A stretch of DNA of 64,000 nucleotides from Streptomyces abyssalis (lineage in GTDB: Bacteria; Actinomycetota; Actinomycetes; Streptomycetales; Streptomycetaceae). The DNA lies in NCBI RefSeq assembly GCF_001751365.1, contig NZ_LJGT01000038.1, positions 174,466-238,465 of the forward strand. Reading direction: 5' to 3'. Under the pieces are notes generated by a model, which saw only the letters and a list, made by a program, of their open reading frames with translations, made no database searches and was not told the DNA's origin. Below are positions 42,801 to 52,000 of this stretch, one piece after another (position 1 is the stretch's first letter; each line of letters starts with the position of its first letter). The position numbers were made by a program, and so were the translations under genes.

Positions 42801-43988
42801 GTGGAGAGTCTCGGCCGGACGGGGCACGGCCGCCCCGGATGCCCCGTCGGACACGTCGAGTTGGCAGACCGGGTCGCGGATTTCGTCAGCAGCCGTGTGA
42901 TGCCGCGGGAGCAGGTCCTGGATGCGGGCGGCGAGCCTGCCGCCGCCGCCATGCGCGGACTTCAGCGCGAGGCCAGGCGGGAAGGACTGTGGGCTCTGCC
43001 GCTGCCCGCCGAACTCGGCGGGCAGGGAGTCGCGTTGCCGGAGCACGCTCATCTCGCCGAGGCGGAGGGGGCGAGCGACCACGGTCCCGTCGCCCTCGGG
43101 TCCGCGCCGCTCCTGGACGTGCTGATGCTGCAGCGCCACGGCTCCGACCGTGTGCGGCGGGAGTATCCCGCCCGCATCACGGCCGGGGAGATGAGTGCCT
43201 GCTACGCCATGACGGAGCCGGGGGTTCCCGGCACGGACCCTCCTGCCGTCCGCACCCGGGCGGTGCAACAGGGGGACGGGAGCTGGCAGATCAGCGGCCG
43301 CAAGTGGTTCACCTCCGGGGCCGCCGGAGCCGACCTGGTCACCGTGCTCGCACGGACCGACGGCCTCGCCGGCGACCGCGAGGGGTTGTCCCTCTTGCTG
43401 GTCCCCACATCGGCGTCCGGGTTCCGCGTCGTACGGGAGCTGCCCGTCATGGGTGCCGGCGGACAGTGGGAGATCGAGTTCGACCACGTCACGGTGCCTG
43501 CCGACCATCTGCTCGGCGACCGGGGGAAAGCCCTCGCCGTCGCGTCGGAGCGTCTGCAACTGGGACGCGCTCTGCGGTGCCTGCGGTGGCTCGGCCAGGC
43601 CCAGCGCGCCTTCGGCCTCATGCGGGAGCGTGCCGCGGAACGGACCGGGGCCCGCGGAGTCCTGCTGGGGGAACAGCAGTTGGTGCAGCGGCACGTCTTC
43701 GAGGCGCTGCTCGCGATACGTACGACCCGCCCGCTCGTCCACGAAGCGGTCGCGCGGATCCATGCGGGAGACGAGGCGCATGTGGAGGTCGGCCTCGCCA
43801 AGGTGGCCGCGGCTCGCATGCTGCAGCAGGTGGCGGACGCCGCGATCCAGATACACGGAGCGGAGGGGCTGGGCCCCGGCACTCCGCTGCCGGCGCTCTT
43901 CCGCACGGGCCGCGCGGCACGCATCCTCGACGGGCCGGACGAGCTGCACATGACGTCCGTGGCGCGGCGCGTGCTCCGCCTGCGCTGA
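42801..43988 (+). CDS. Acyl-CoA dehydrogenase family protein
   Basis: A 395-residue flavoprotein. The FAD-contact regions are CYAMTEPGVPGTDP (about 135-148) and ISGRKWFTSGAAGADLV. The C-terminal helical domain carries IQIHGAEGLGPGTPLPALFR, the usual end of the active-site region. The catalytic base is expected in the last helices but cannot be assigned by eye. GTG 42801 has AGGAGA 6 nt upstream. It is divergent from the CoA-transferase/ligase operon, and together they look like a pathway that activates and oxidises one acid. Members of this family with DUF-like N-termini also oxidise aromatic or phosphonate substrates. Confidence 0.88.
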   Translation: MESLGRTGHGRPGCPVGHVELADRVADFVSSRVMPREQVLDAGGEPAAAAMRGLQREARREGLWALPLPAELGGQGVALPEHAHLAEAEGASDHGPVALGSAPLLDVLMLQRHGSDRVRREYPARITAGEMSACYAMTEPGVPGTDPPAVRTRAVQQGDGSWQISGRKWFTSGAAGADLVTVLARTDGLAGDREGLSLLLVPTSASGFRVVRELPVMGAGGQWEIEFDHVTVPADHLLGDRGKALAVASERLQLGRALRCLRWLGQAQRAFGLMRERAAERTGARGVLLGEQQLVQRHVFEALLAIRTTRPLVHEAVARIHAGDEAHVEVGLAKVAAARMLQQVADAAIQIHGAEGLGPGTPLPALFRTGRAARILDGPDELHMTSVARRVLRLR

Positions 43989-44013
43989 GGGGAGACCCGG
44001 GCTTGCCCGCCTC

Positions 44014-45099
44014 TCACGTCTCGTTGACGCCGACGAGGCCGGTGAGGACGGCGAGTCCGAGGGCCAGGAAGAAGTCGCCCCAGATCAGCTCGTGCCGCAC
44101 GGCGATCCCGTTGCCGGCGTCGTAGCAGCCGTCCAGGAGCATCCCGGCAGGACGGTCGTACGCGTCGGCGCCGCTGCCGCCGCCGGTCGTGTGCTCCCGT
44201 ACGAGGGTCCGGAGGATCAGCGTCGCCTGCTCATGCAGCTCCCTGCGCTCCTGAACCGCGGCGATCTTCAGCAGCGCGACGGCTGCGACGGCCGCCGCGG
44301 ACGTGTCGAGGGGGCTCCCGGGCCTGCCGGGCTCGGCGAGAGGGATGAGTGATCCGTCCGGGGGCCGCATCCAGTGGGCCGTCAGCCGCACCGCCGCTGT
44401 GTTCAACCGGGATTCCGCGCCGTGCCCGGGGGCAAGCCGGGCCAGCCCGTCGGCGACCGCGAGGAGCAGCCACGCGCTGCCGCGGCTCCAGCCGGGCGCA
44501 GGCTCATCGCACGGCTCCCAGCCGGAAGCGGCCTCGTAGCGCCAGGCCGGTCTCAACGGCTCCTGGCTGAGGCAGAGTTCGAGGTGCCTTTCCAGATGGG
44601 ACAGTGCCGCCGCATCCCCTCCGGGCCTGGTGGAGGAGAGCAGCGGGACCATGCCGGGTACGGCGTCGGCGCGCGCCAGCAGACGGGGGCCGCCGAACGC
44701 CGAACCCCATGGCACCAGGCCGAGTTCGGGGTCCATTGCGGCGAGGCAGGCATGGCCGGCCCGCTCCCTGAGCTCATCCGCGCGTCTCCCCGACGCCAGG
44801 GCCGTGCCGTACCAGTGGATCAGCCCCCGCGTGGCGGTGTCGTCGGAGAGCCTGTCCGCCAGCATGTCCGTGGTCCCCCACGCCACGGTCCGGTCGCGCT
44901 GCGCGCCCGTGTGCCTCGCACGCAGCCAGAGCAGGCCGGACCAGAACCCGCCGGTCCAGGACCCCCGGCGGCTGGTGGTCCACCGTCCGCTCTCCGGGTC
45001 GGCGAACAAGGGGAAACGATGGGCGACTTCGTCCCGGGTGAGGACCGCTCGTGACAGGACCGCCTCCAGCGCCGGCGCTGCCCACGACTCACGGGTCAT
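44014..45099 (-). CDS. Glycoside hydrolase family 88/105-like protein
   Basis: A 361-residue (alpha/alpha)6-barrel protein. GSWTGGFWSGLLWLRARHTG (about 46-65), GWSRGSAWLLLAVADGLAR and LDTSAAAVAAVALLKIA match the repeating aromatic motifs of unsaturated glucuronyl hydrolases. The family removes 4,5-unsaturated uronic acids from polysaccharide fragments by vinyl-ether hydration. There is no signal peptide, so it would act on imported oligosaccharides. ATG 45099 overlaps the MFS stop by ATGA. No lyase or other polysaccharide gene is nearby. Confidence 0.75.
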   Translation of the reverse strand: MTRESWAAPALEAVLSRAVLTRDEVAHRFPLFADPESGRWTTSRRGSWTGGFWSGLLWLRARHTGAQRDRTVAWGTTDMLADRLSDDTATRGLIHWYGTALASGRRADELRERAGHACLAAMDPELGLVPWGSAFGGPRLLARADAVPGMVPLLSSTRPGGDAAALSHLERHLELCLSQEPLRPAWRYEAASGWEPCDEPAPGWSRGSAWLLLAVADGLARLAPGHGAESRLNTAAVRLTAHWMRPPDGSLIPLAEPGRPGSPLDTSAAAVAAVALLKIAAVQERRELHEQATLILRTLVREHTTGGGSGADAYDRPAGMLLDGCYDAGNGIAVRHELIWGDFFLALGLAVLTGLVGVNET

Positions 45100-46316
45100 G
45101 CCGAAGCCGCCTTGCCGCGGCGGTCACGGAGGGCCCACAGTGCCGCGATCGCGCAGGCCCCGGCGAACTCCGCCGCCACCAGCAGCCATCCTGGTACGTA
45201 GCCGGCCGCCTCGAGCAGCACCCCGAACAGCGGTGGTCCCACTGCGAACCCCGCGAAGAAGCCCGCCGAGACCAGAGCGGAATCCATCCCTGCGCGGCCC
45301 TGCACGGCACGCTTCATCACCAGCACCATGGACACGGCGTTGCCCGAGACCGCGAACACCCCGACGGCCACCGCCGCCGCCCAGACCAGGGCGTGCAGTT
45401 GAGCGGCGCCGGCGAGCAGGAGCGCGGCGCCGACCGCACCTGCCGCCAGCCAAGCGGGCAGCACCTCGGCACGTCCCGGTCCCCCTGCCGCCTTCGACCA
45501 GCCCACGCGGCCGGCGATTCCGGCCACGCCGAGGACCGCCACGAGAGCGGCGGCGGCGGTCGCATCCAGGCCCAGGCTTCTGCTGCCGTACAGCGCGAGA
45601 TACGTGTTGACCGAGGCGATCCCCGAGCCCAGCAGCAGCGAGAAGCCCGCGAGCCACGCGACGGTGCCCCTGAACATCACCGGGTGGCTCAGGCCCGGTC
45701 GCCGGGAAGGTGCGTCCGGTGGCAGCGCCACCGCGGCCCAGGCGGCCGCAGCCGCGGCGGCCCCGGCCGCCGTCCATACGGCGCCTCGCCAGCCGACGCT
45801 CCCGGCCAGGACGGCCAGTGGAAACCCCGCGGCGAACGCGCCGAGCTGGACGCCGGACTGCTTCATCCCGGTGACCGGTCCCCGTCGGTCCGGTGGGACA
45901 GCGGCCAGAACGGCCTTGTTGGTGGCGGGATTGGCCAGCGCCTGGGGCAGACCGCCGAGCGAGACCGCCGCGAGCAGCAGACCGGCTCCGGGCGCGGAAC
46001 CGATGAGCGCGAGGGATGCGGCGGCGACCAGCAGCAGGGCCACCGTGGAGCGCCGCGGCCCGACCCGGTCCACCAGCCGGCCGCCCAGCGGCGACAGCAC
46101 TGCGGCCGTGCCGAACCCGAAGGTCGTCGTCAGACCGAGAACGGTCGGCGAGATGCCCAACTCACCCACGAGCCGGGGCCCCAGCGCCCCCAGAAGGAAC
46201 AGCTGCATCATGGAGAACGCCATCGCGCAGGTCAGCAGCGCCGTCAGCGCCGCGTTCCCCGGCCGGACTTCCTCGCTTGCGCCATTCGACTGCGGCGGTT
46301 CGTGCTGCGCCCTCAC
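45096..46316 (-). CDS. MFS transporter
   Basis: A 406-residue transporter with about twelve membrane helices. The loop 2-3 motif is LGGRLVDRVGPRRSTVALLL, and the central loop is VPPDRRGPVTGMKQSGVQLG; the latter segment, with Lys and Gln in helix 5, is common in sugar-acid and cyanate-type MFS permeases. GTG 46316 with GGAGAG 6 nt upstream was chosen. Translational coupling to the GH88-like hydrolase suggests it imports the hydrolase's substrate (inference); an efflux role is the alternative. Confidence 0.88.
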   Translation of the reverse strand: MRAQHEPPQSNGASEEVRPGNAALTALLTCAMAFSMMQLFLLGALGPRLVGELGISPTVLGLTTTFGFGTAAVLSPLGGRLVDRVGPRRSTVALLLVAAASLALIGSAPGAGLLLAAVSLGGLPQALANPATNKAVLAAVPPDRRGPVTGMKQSGVQLGAFAAGFPLAVLAGSVGWRGAVWTAAGAAAAAAAWAAVALPPDAPSRRPGLSHPVMFRGTVAWLAGFSLLLGSGIASVNTYLALYGSRSLGLDATAAAALVAVLGVAGIAGRVGWSKAAGGPGRAEVLPAWLAAGAVGAALLLAGAAQLHALVWAAAVAVGVFAVSGNAVSMVLVMKRAVQGRAGMDSALVSAGFFAGFAVGPPLFGVLLEAAGYVPGWLLVAAEFAGACAIAALWALRDRRGKAASA

Positions 46317-46621
46317 TGATGCTCTCCGTCTCCGCTGCGGCTGCGGCCACGCGCCGCTCCTGGCTTCCGGACCTCTGCAGGAGTCGGGCTGCGTGCGCGG
46401 TGAGTTCCCGCCGTGACGAGCCGTCCGTGAGCTGATTCGCTCTGTGCGCCCGCGCTTCACTCCCGCCGGCCCCTCTGGGTGATCCACGCCACACGTGCCG
46501 CGGGGAACCAGCCGGTCCCCGCACCCGACAGGATGGTGGAACGCAGAAGGCTCATGCCAAGGGCCACGGGGGGGCTCCGGCGCTGCGGCCCGACGTCGTT
46601 CCCCCGATCCGTGGAGGACCC
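46317..46621. other. Divergent promoter region between MFS and copper operons
   Basis: 305 bp without a convincing gene. The MFS ribosome site (GGAGAG) lies at its left end and GGAGG for the copper operon at its right end. No CueR- or CsoR-like palindrome could be recognised by eye; runs of G near 46567-46575 are the only unusual composition. Confidence 0.55.
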
Positions 46622-46888
46622 ATGACCGACCCCGTCCATGAGGGAACCCCCGAGGCATCCGCCTCCGCCTTCGGGCGGTGGCTGCCGGCACCGGCCGTGG
46701 CCGGGTTCGTGCTGCTGCTGGCGGTGCTGTTCGCGGTCTCCTACGCGGCCGGTGCCGTCGCCGGACCGGTGGCACCGGGGATGCGGCCGATCCACGGGGA
46801 CCCCGGCGGTCCGAAGACGGGCGAGCACGGGGAGGGGCACGACACGCACGGCCTGAGGCTTCCTCCGCGTCAGGAGGCAGGACGGTGA
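46622..46888 (+). CDS. Small His-rich membrane protein heading the copper operon
   Basis: 88 residues: a short cytosolic N-terminus, one strong membrane helix (about 24-47, VAGFVLLLAVLFAVSYAAGA) and an exposed tail with Met and several histidines (GMRPIHGD, GEHGEGHDTHG). GGAGG lies 4 nt before ATG 46622, the stop overlaps the copA start by GTGA, and codon bias is fully coding-like. No family is recognised. The metal-binding tail and coupling to CopA suggest a periplasmic-side copper donor or sensor (inference). Confidence 0.78.
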   Translation: MTDPVHEGTPEASASAFGRWLPAPAVAGFVLLLAVLFAVSYAAGAVAGPVAPGMRPIHGDPGGPKTGEHGEGHDTHGLRLPPRQEAGR

Positions 46889-49263
46889 CGGACAGCAAGC
46901 CCGGCGCGGCTTCACCTCAGGAGCCCGCGCGGGCGTCCGGGGACGCCGCCACGCACAAGTCCCCGCCCGTCAGCAGCGTGCTGGTCGTCGGGGGGATGAC
47001 GTGCGCGGCGTGCGTGGGCCGGGTCGAGAAGAAGCTCGGCCGGCTGGAAGGGGTCTCCGCGACGGTCAACCTCGCCACCGGCAGGGCCATGATCGACCAC
47101 CCGGCCTCTCTCCCCGTCACAGAACTGATCACCACTGTGGAGGGGGCTGGGTTCACGGCGAGCCTCCCGGAGCCCGCACCGTCTCCGGGCGCCGGCGGCG
47201 CGGCCGGAGGCGGGCCCTCAGCCGCTCCCGTCCCGGGCGGGGAGACCAACGAGCAGGCGTGGAACCGGCTCATGGTCACGCTGGTGCTGTCCGTACCCGT
47301 GCTGGTGCTGTCGATGGTCCCCGCCTGGCAGTTCCGCAACTGGCAGTGGTTGTGCCTGACCCTGGCGGCTCCCGTCGCGACGTGGAGCGCCTGGCCCTTT
47401 CACCGGCGCGCCCTGCGCGGGCTGCGGCACGGCGAGGCCACCATGGACACGCTCGTCTCGCTCGGAGTCGCCGCTTCTTTCTCGTGGTCGTGCTACGCCC
47501 TCTTCGGTGGCGGGGCGGGCGTCCCCGGCATGACGATGCCCTTCACGCTGCTGCCCTCCCCCGGCGGTACGGCTCACATCTATCTGGAAGCGGCCGTCGC
47601 CGTCCCGCTGTTCGTCCTCACCGGCCGCATGCTGGAGAGCCGGGCCCGGCACCGTACGGGCTCTGCGCTGACCTCTCTCGCGGAACTCGCCGCCAAGGAC
47701 GCCCTCCTGCTCGTGGACGGCGAGGAGCGGCGCGTCCCGATCGGTGAACTCCAGGTCGGCGACCACTTCCTGGTCAAGCCCGGGGAGCGCGTGGCGACGG
47801 ACGGCACCGTCGTCGAAGGCAATTCGGCGCTGGACCTCTCCCTGATCACCGGGGAGAGCCGTCCCGTCGAGGCGGGCCCCGGTGCACGGGTCGTCGGCGG
47901 GGCCCTCAACTCCGGCGGCCTGCTCGAAGTACGGGCGAGCGTCGTCGGGGCCGGCACTCAACTCGCCCGCATCACACGTCTGGTGGAGGAGGCACAGACC
48001 GGCAAGACGAAGGTGCAGCGTCTCGCCGACGCCATCGCAGCCGTCTTCGTCCCCGCCGTGCTGACCGTCTCCGTCACCGTCCTCGGCTTCTGGCTCGGTG
48101 CCGGGGCCGCGGCCGAATCCGCCATCACGGCGGCGGTCGCCGTACTCGTCGTGGCCTGCCCATGCGCCCTCGGCCTGGCCACGCCCACGGCCTTGCTGGC
48201 GGCGACCGGCCGCGGCGCGCAACTGGGCATCCTCGTCCGCGGACCGAGGGCGCTGGAGTCGCTGCGCCGCGTCGACACCGTGGTGCTGGACAAGACGGGC
48301 ACGCTGACCACCGGACGCATGAGCGTCCTCGGCGTCACCACCTCCGACGGCGCCGACGCGGCCGGTTCCCTGCGCCTGGCCGCTTCGGTCGAACGAGCGT
48401 CCGCGCACCCGCTCGCCGCCGCGATCACTGCCCACGCTGTGGGTCTGGAGCAGGCACAACCGCTGGCTCGTGCAACGGAGTTCACCGACGTCCCGGGGCA
48501 GGGTGTGAAGGCGAACGTCGAAGGCAGGGCCGTGCAGGTCGGCCGCCCGCACGACGAGTACGGCCTTCCCGGTCCGCTGCGTGACGCCGTGCGGACGGCC
48601 GAGGATGAAGGCAGCACAGCGGTGCTCGTCACGGTCGACGGCGTACCGGACAGCGTCATCCGTCTGGGAGACGCACTGCGCAGCGACGCCTACCGTGCCG
48701 TGGACCGCCTGCGCCGTCTCGGACTGGATCCGGTTCTGGCGTCCGGGGACGCGGAAGCCACCGCACGTGCCGTCGCCGCGCGGCTGGGCATCACCGACGT
48801 CCACGCGGCGGTACGCCCGGAGGACAAGGCGGCGCTGGTGAAGAGGCTGAAAGAGGACGGCAGCCGGGTGGCCGTGGTGGGGGACGGCGTCAACGACGCC
48901 GCGGCCCTCGCCGAGGCGGACCTGGGCATCGCCATGAGCGGCGGCGCCGATGCCGCCATCGGCGCCGCCGACATCACGCTCACCCGCGAGGACATCCAAG
49001 CGCTGCCCGACGCGGTGCACTTGGCGCGGCAGACCCTCGGCACCATTCGCGCCAACCTGCTGTGGGCCTTCGGCTACAACCTCGTCACCGTGCCGCTGGC
49101 CGCGGTCGGCCTGCTCAACCCGATGTTCGCCGCGGCCGCCATGTCCGCCAGTTCACTGCTCGTCGTCGGCAACAGCCTCCGGCTGCGCACGTGGAGCCCC
49201 GCGCCCGGAGGCCGAGCTCGCACACCGTCCCGGCTCGGGACCGGATTCCAGGAGACGGCATGA
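46885..49263 (+). CDS. copA: Copper-translocating P1B-type ATPase
   Basis: A 792-residue ATPase. A single N-terminal HMA domain has GMTCAAC with Cys40 and Cys43. The membrane CPC motif lies in VVACPCALGLATPTALL. The phosphorylation site is DKTGTLTTG, the actuator loop LITGESRPVE, the nucleotide domain has SAHPLAAAI, and the hinge is GDGVNDAAALAEADLG. Near the C-terminus FGYNLVTVPLAAVG and MSASSLLVVGNSLRL match Cu(I)-specific (IB-1) pumps. GTG 46885 is coupled to the small His-rich gene, and the stop overlaps the next ATG. Confidence 0.95.
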   Translation: MTDSKPGAASPQEPARASGDAATHKSPPVSSVLVVGGMTCAACVGRVEKKLGRLEGVSATVNLATGRAMIDHPASLPVTELITTVEGAGFTASLPEPAPSPGAGGAAGGGPSAAPVPGGETNEQAWNRLMVTLVLSVPVLVLSMVPAWQFRNWQWLCLTLAAPVATWSAWPFHRRALRGLRHGEATMDTLVSLGVAASFSWSCYALFGGGAGVPGMTMPFTLLPSPGGTAHIYLEAAVAVPLFVLTGRMLESRARHRTGSALTSLAELAAKDALLLVDGEERRVPIGELQVGDHFLVKPGERVATDGTVVEGNSALDLSLITGESRPVEAGPGARVVGGALNSGGLLEVRASVVGAGTQLARITRLVEEAQTGKTKVQRLADAIAAVFVPAVLTVSVTVLGFWLGAGAAAESAITAAVAVLVVACPCALGLATPTALLAATGRGAQLGILVRGPRALESLRRVDTVVLDKTGTLTTGRMSVLGVTTSDGADAAGSLRLAASVERASAHPLAAAITAHAVGLEQAQPLARATEFTDVPGQGVKANVEGRAVQVGRPHDEYGLPGPLRDAVRTAEDEGSTAVLVTVDGVPDSVIRLGDALRSDAYRAVDRLRRLGLDPVLASGDAEATARAVAARLGITDVHAAVRPEDKAALVKRLKEDGSRVAVVGDGVNDAAALAEADLGIAMSGGADAAIGAADITLTREDIQALPDAVHLARQTLGTIRANLLWAFGYNLVTVPLAAVGLLNPMFAAAAMSASSLLVVGNSLRLRTWSPAPGGRARTPSRLGTGFQETA

Positions 49264-49769
49264 ACTCGCCTGCAAGGACCGGAAACGCACAGGCACTCGT
49301 GAACTCGCTGCGGGCCGCGGTCGTTCCGATCGCGACGTGTATCGCTGCTCTGGCGGCGCTGACGGCGTGGACGACCGCGGGCCATGCCGGAGCGCCGCGC
49401 GGGCTGGAGGTCACACAGGGCCGCATCTTCACACCACTGCGGGAAGGCGCCACCTCCGCCTTCTTCACCATCCGCAACACCGGTGATGTGAGCGAGCGGC
49501 TGACCGGCGTCACCACCGAGCAGGGCAGCCGCACCATGCTGAGCCGGAACGTGACGACAGGCGGGGGCGCACGGAGCATGACGATGGTGCCGTACATCTC
49601 CGTCCGCCCGCACGGCACCCTGCGCATGTCGCCGTACTCGCTGAACGTCATGGTCACGCCCGCGCCGAGGATCAAGGCAGGCGAACGGGTCCGCTTCACC
49701 CTCCACTTCGAGGATCTGCGGCCCGTCACCGTCCAGGCCGTCGCCGTCCGCCCCGGAGAACTTCGCTGA
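49260..49769 (+). CDS. PCuAC-like copper chaperone with altered ligands
   Basis: A 169-residue protein with an N-terminal membrane or signal segment (about 15-40) and a cupredoxin-like DUF461/PCu(A)C domain. It follows the family layout (SAFFTIRNTGD, then the metal loop and a final VRFTLHFEDLRPVTVQ). The canonical H(M)x10Mx21HxM ligands are only partly kept: TMLSRN replaces the first His-Met element and SPYSLNVMV replaces the GGHHVML element, leaving methionines but no histidines. It may bind Cu(I) through Met only or have a different task. ATG 49260 overlaps the copA stop. Confidence 0.82.
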   Translation: MNSPARTGNAQALVNSLRAAVVPIATCIAALAALTAWTTAGHAGAPRGLEVTQGRIFTPLREGATSAFFTIRNTGDVSERLTGVTTEQGSRTMLSRNVTTGGGARSMTMVPYISVRPHGTLRMSPYSLNVMVTPAPRIKAGERVRFTLHFEDLRPVTVQAVAVRPGELR

Positions 49770-49806
49770 CCGGCGGGTCCCGCCGGGCGGAGAGCAGGCT
49801 TTCGGC

Positions 49807-50475
49807 TCAGGCGACGAGTACGAACATGACGGCCATCACCAGCGCCATCACGCCGTGGCACAGAAGATCGCCGGGCACTTGCTGCGCACTGCTGGAGGCG
49901 GCGGGCCGGGCGGAGACCGGCGCCGGACTGCGCGCCGCGTCGAACCCCCGTGCCAGCCACCACAGGCACAGCGCCACGAAGGCGGCGGCCAGGATCCAGG
50001 AGACGGTCTGCTGACCGCTGCCGTGCAGCGACATCGCCGCCAGGTCCGCCGGCGCGGCAGCGTGGTGACCGCCCGACGCACCGTGCCCCGCCGCGCCTGA
50101 GGCGTGCGGGGAAGCGCCCATCGACTCGTCCATCGCGTGGAGCATCCACGCCATGCCCGCCATGACCGCGGTGTGCGGCAACGCCGCGAGGACCTTCTGC
50201 GCACGGGAGCGGCCGGTGCCCCCGGGCCCGCCGGCAACGGCCGCCACCGGGAACCACAGCGCCGCCGCCACGAAGAAGACCGCCTGCGGAACCGCCGGTA
50301 CGTCCATGCCCTGCGGCCAGCACATGACGGCCATCGCCACCGCCATGGCGGCGTGCAGAAGGTGTGAGACTCCCCCGGCGAGCCGAGGAGCGCGGACAGC
50401 CCGCCACAGTGCATAGACCGCCAGCACCGCCAGTGCGGCGGTGAGTATCAGGCGCAGGCCGGGTGCGGAGATCAC
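49807..50475 (-). CDS. DUF5134 family membrane protein
   Basis: A 222-residue integral membrane protein with six or so helices. It begins ISAPGLRLILTAALAVLAVY and carries LLHAAMAVAMAVMCWPQG and LCHGVMALVMAVMFVLVA, the His/Met-containing helices typical of DUF5134. The central loop is rich in His and Met (MDESMGASPHASG, GHGASGGHH). GTG 50475 overlaps the PepSY stop by GTGA, so they form an operon. Facing the copper operon tail to tail, a copper- or haem-related role is plausible but unproven. Confidence 0.82.
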   Translation of the reverse strand: MISAPGLRLILTAALAVLAVYALWRAVRAPRLAGGVSHLLHAAMAVAMAVMCWPQGMDVPAVPQAVFFVAAALWFPVAAVAGGPGGTGRSRAQKVLAALPHTAVMAGMAWMLHAMDESMGASPHASGAAGHGASGGHHAAAPADLAAMSLHGSGQQTVSWILAAAFVALCLWWLARGFDAARSPAPVSARPAASSSAQQVPGDLLCHGVMALVMAVMFVLVA

Positions 50476-51899
50476 ACGCCCACCTCCTTCGGCTCGCGGT
50501 TGCGGCGCATCCGGCCCGTCACCAGATCCACGGTCATGAACAGCAGAAGCGGAATGCCGAGCCAAGGGAGCCAGTACGCCACCAGCGCGGTCACGACGGC
50601 GGCGGGAGCCAGCACCCGTCCCGGAATGCGGCGCCATGCGCCCCGCGCCGGAGCCCGTCCGGGCCGTGGCCGCCGGCCGGCGTCGGCACCTCGCGTGGGC
50701 CGGCGCAGCCACCACATCCGGTATCCCCAACAGATCATGGCGATCAGCGCGATGGCCAGCAGCGCCAGCACGATCTGGTTGACCAGGCCGAACAGCAGGC
50801 CCATGTGCGCGTCCACACCCCACCGGGACAGCTTCGCCAGCAGCGGGTAGTCGTCGAATCGGAGGGTCGCGGTGATCTTCCCGGAGTCCGGCGCGACCGC
50901 CACGGAGTCCTGCCGCTCGGGCCAGGAGCGCGTGTTCTCCTTCACGACATACGCACTGCCGCTGTCGGCCGGGGGCGTGATGTCCAGGACGCCTCCGAGT
51001 CCGGCCTCCCGTGCCTCACGGACGGCGCCGTCGAAGCCGATGTCCCGGCCGCCCGGCTTCCCCGAGCCGCCGGTGTGATCGGCGTGGGGCACGGTGGCCG
51101 CGACCTCCGGCGTGGGGCTGTTCAACTGCTCCCGGAGCTGCGTGATGTTGGCACCCGCGTATGCGGACCATGTCAGTCCCGTGGCCGACAGGCCCAGCAG
51201 ACCGGCAGCGGCCCACAGCCCGACCGCGCCGTGCCAGGACCTCACCCGGCGGCGCCCGGCGGGTGCCGACCGGTCCGGCAGCAGGGTGCCCCGCAGCTTC
51301 CGGCGCGAGCGGCGCATCCCGATCCACAGCACCAGCCCGCCGCCCACCTCGACCCACAGCCAACTCGCCGCGATCTCGCTGTAGTTCCGGCCGAAGTCGC
51401 CGAGGTGGAGGTTGCGGTGCAGATCGTCGAACCAGGCGCGAACCGGGAGCCACTGCCCGAAGGTCTCCAGCGTGCCGAGTACCGAGTGGTCGTAGGGGTT
51501 CACGAAGGCCGTCCGCGTGTACCCCTCCTTCAGCCCCGGCTCCTCGAAGACGACCCGCGTACTGTCCTCGGGGCCCGGCCCGGTCGTCACGGAGACCAGC
51601 TCGCCGTCCGGCACGGCCTTCTTCGCGGCCGCCACCTGAACGGCCAGCCGGTCCGGGTCGCCATCCGGGGTCACCTTCAACTCGTGCTGATACAGCGTCC
51701 TCTCCACCTGCGGCATCGCCGTGTAGAACAGGCCGGTCACGGCCGCGACGAGCAGGAAGGGCGCGATGAAGACCCCGGCGTAGAAGTGCAGGCGCAGCAG
51801 CAGCGCCCGGATGCCCGCCCGTGTCCCTGTCGCTTCGGTGGCCGGAGCATCGGAGGGTGACTCCTCCAACTCCGGCGTGGTCGCCGTGCTGGTCACCAT
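50472..51899 (-). CDS. PepSY-associated membrane protein
   Basis: A 475-residue PepSY_TM family protein. Four main membrane segments are recognisable: about 33-55 (LHFYAGVFIAPFLLVAAVTG), 185-205, 220-240 (SWHGAVGLWAAAGLLGLSA) and 355-385 (AHMGLLFGLVNQIVLALLA), plus C-terminal helices. Two PepSY-like extracytoplasmic regions lie between them. Family members accompany iron, haem or copper uptake and are proposed reductases or protease inhibitors. GAGAGG lies about 8 nt before ATG 51899. A CRP-like palindrome is found about 100 bp upstream. Confidence 0.88.
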   Translation of the reverse strand: MVTSTATTPELEESPSDAPATEATGTRAGIRALLLRLHFYAGVFIAPFLLVAAVTGLFYTAMPQVERTLYQHELKVTPDGDPDRLAVQVAAAKKAVPDGELVSVTTGPGPEDSTRVVFEEPGLKEGYTRTAFVNPYDHSVLGTLETFGQWLPVRAWFDDLHRNLHLGDFGRNYSEIAASWLWVEVGGGLVLWIGMRRSRRKLRGTLLPDRSAPAGRRRVRSWHGAVGLWAAAGLLGLSATGLTWSAYAGANITQLREQLNSPTPEVAATVPHADHTGGSGKPGGRDIGFDGAVREAREAGLGGVLDITPPADSGSAYVVKENTRSWPERQDSVAVAPDSGKITATLRFDDYPLLAKLSRWGVDAHMGLLFGLVNQIVLALLAIALIAMICWGYRMWWLRRPTRGADAGRRPRPGRAPARGAWRRIPGRVLAPAAVVTALVAYWLPWLGIPLLLFMTVDLVTGRMRRNREPKEVGV

Positions 51900-52000
51900 G
51901 CTGTTCCTCTCCGTGCTCCCGTCGCATCCCCGAGGCATGGGGTGCCTGCAGGTAGTCGGGCGGAGGGCGAGTGGGGTTCCGGAACACTCATCCACAGAGA

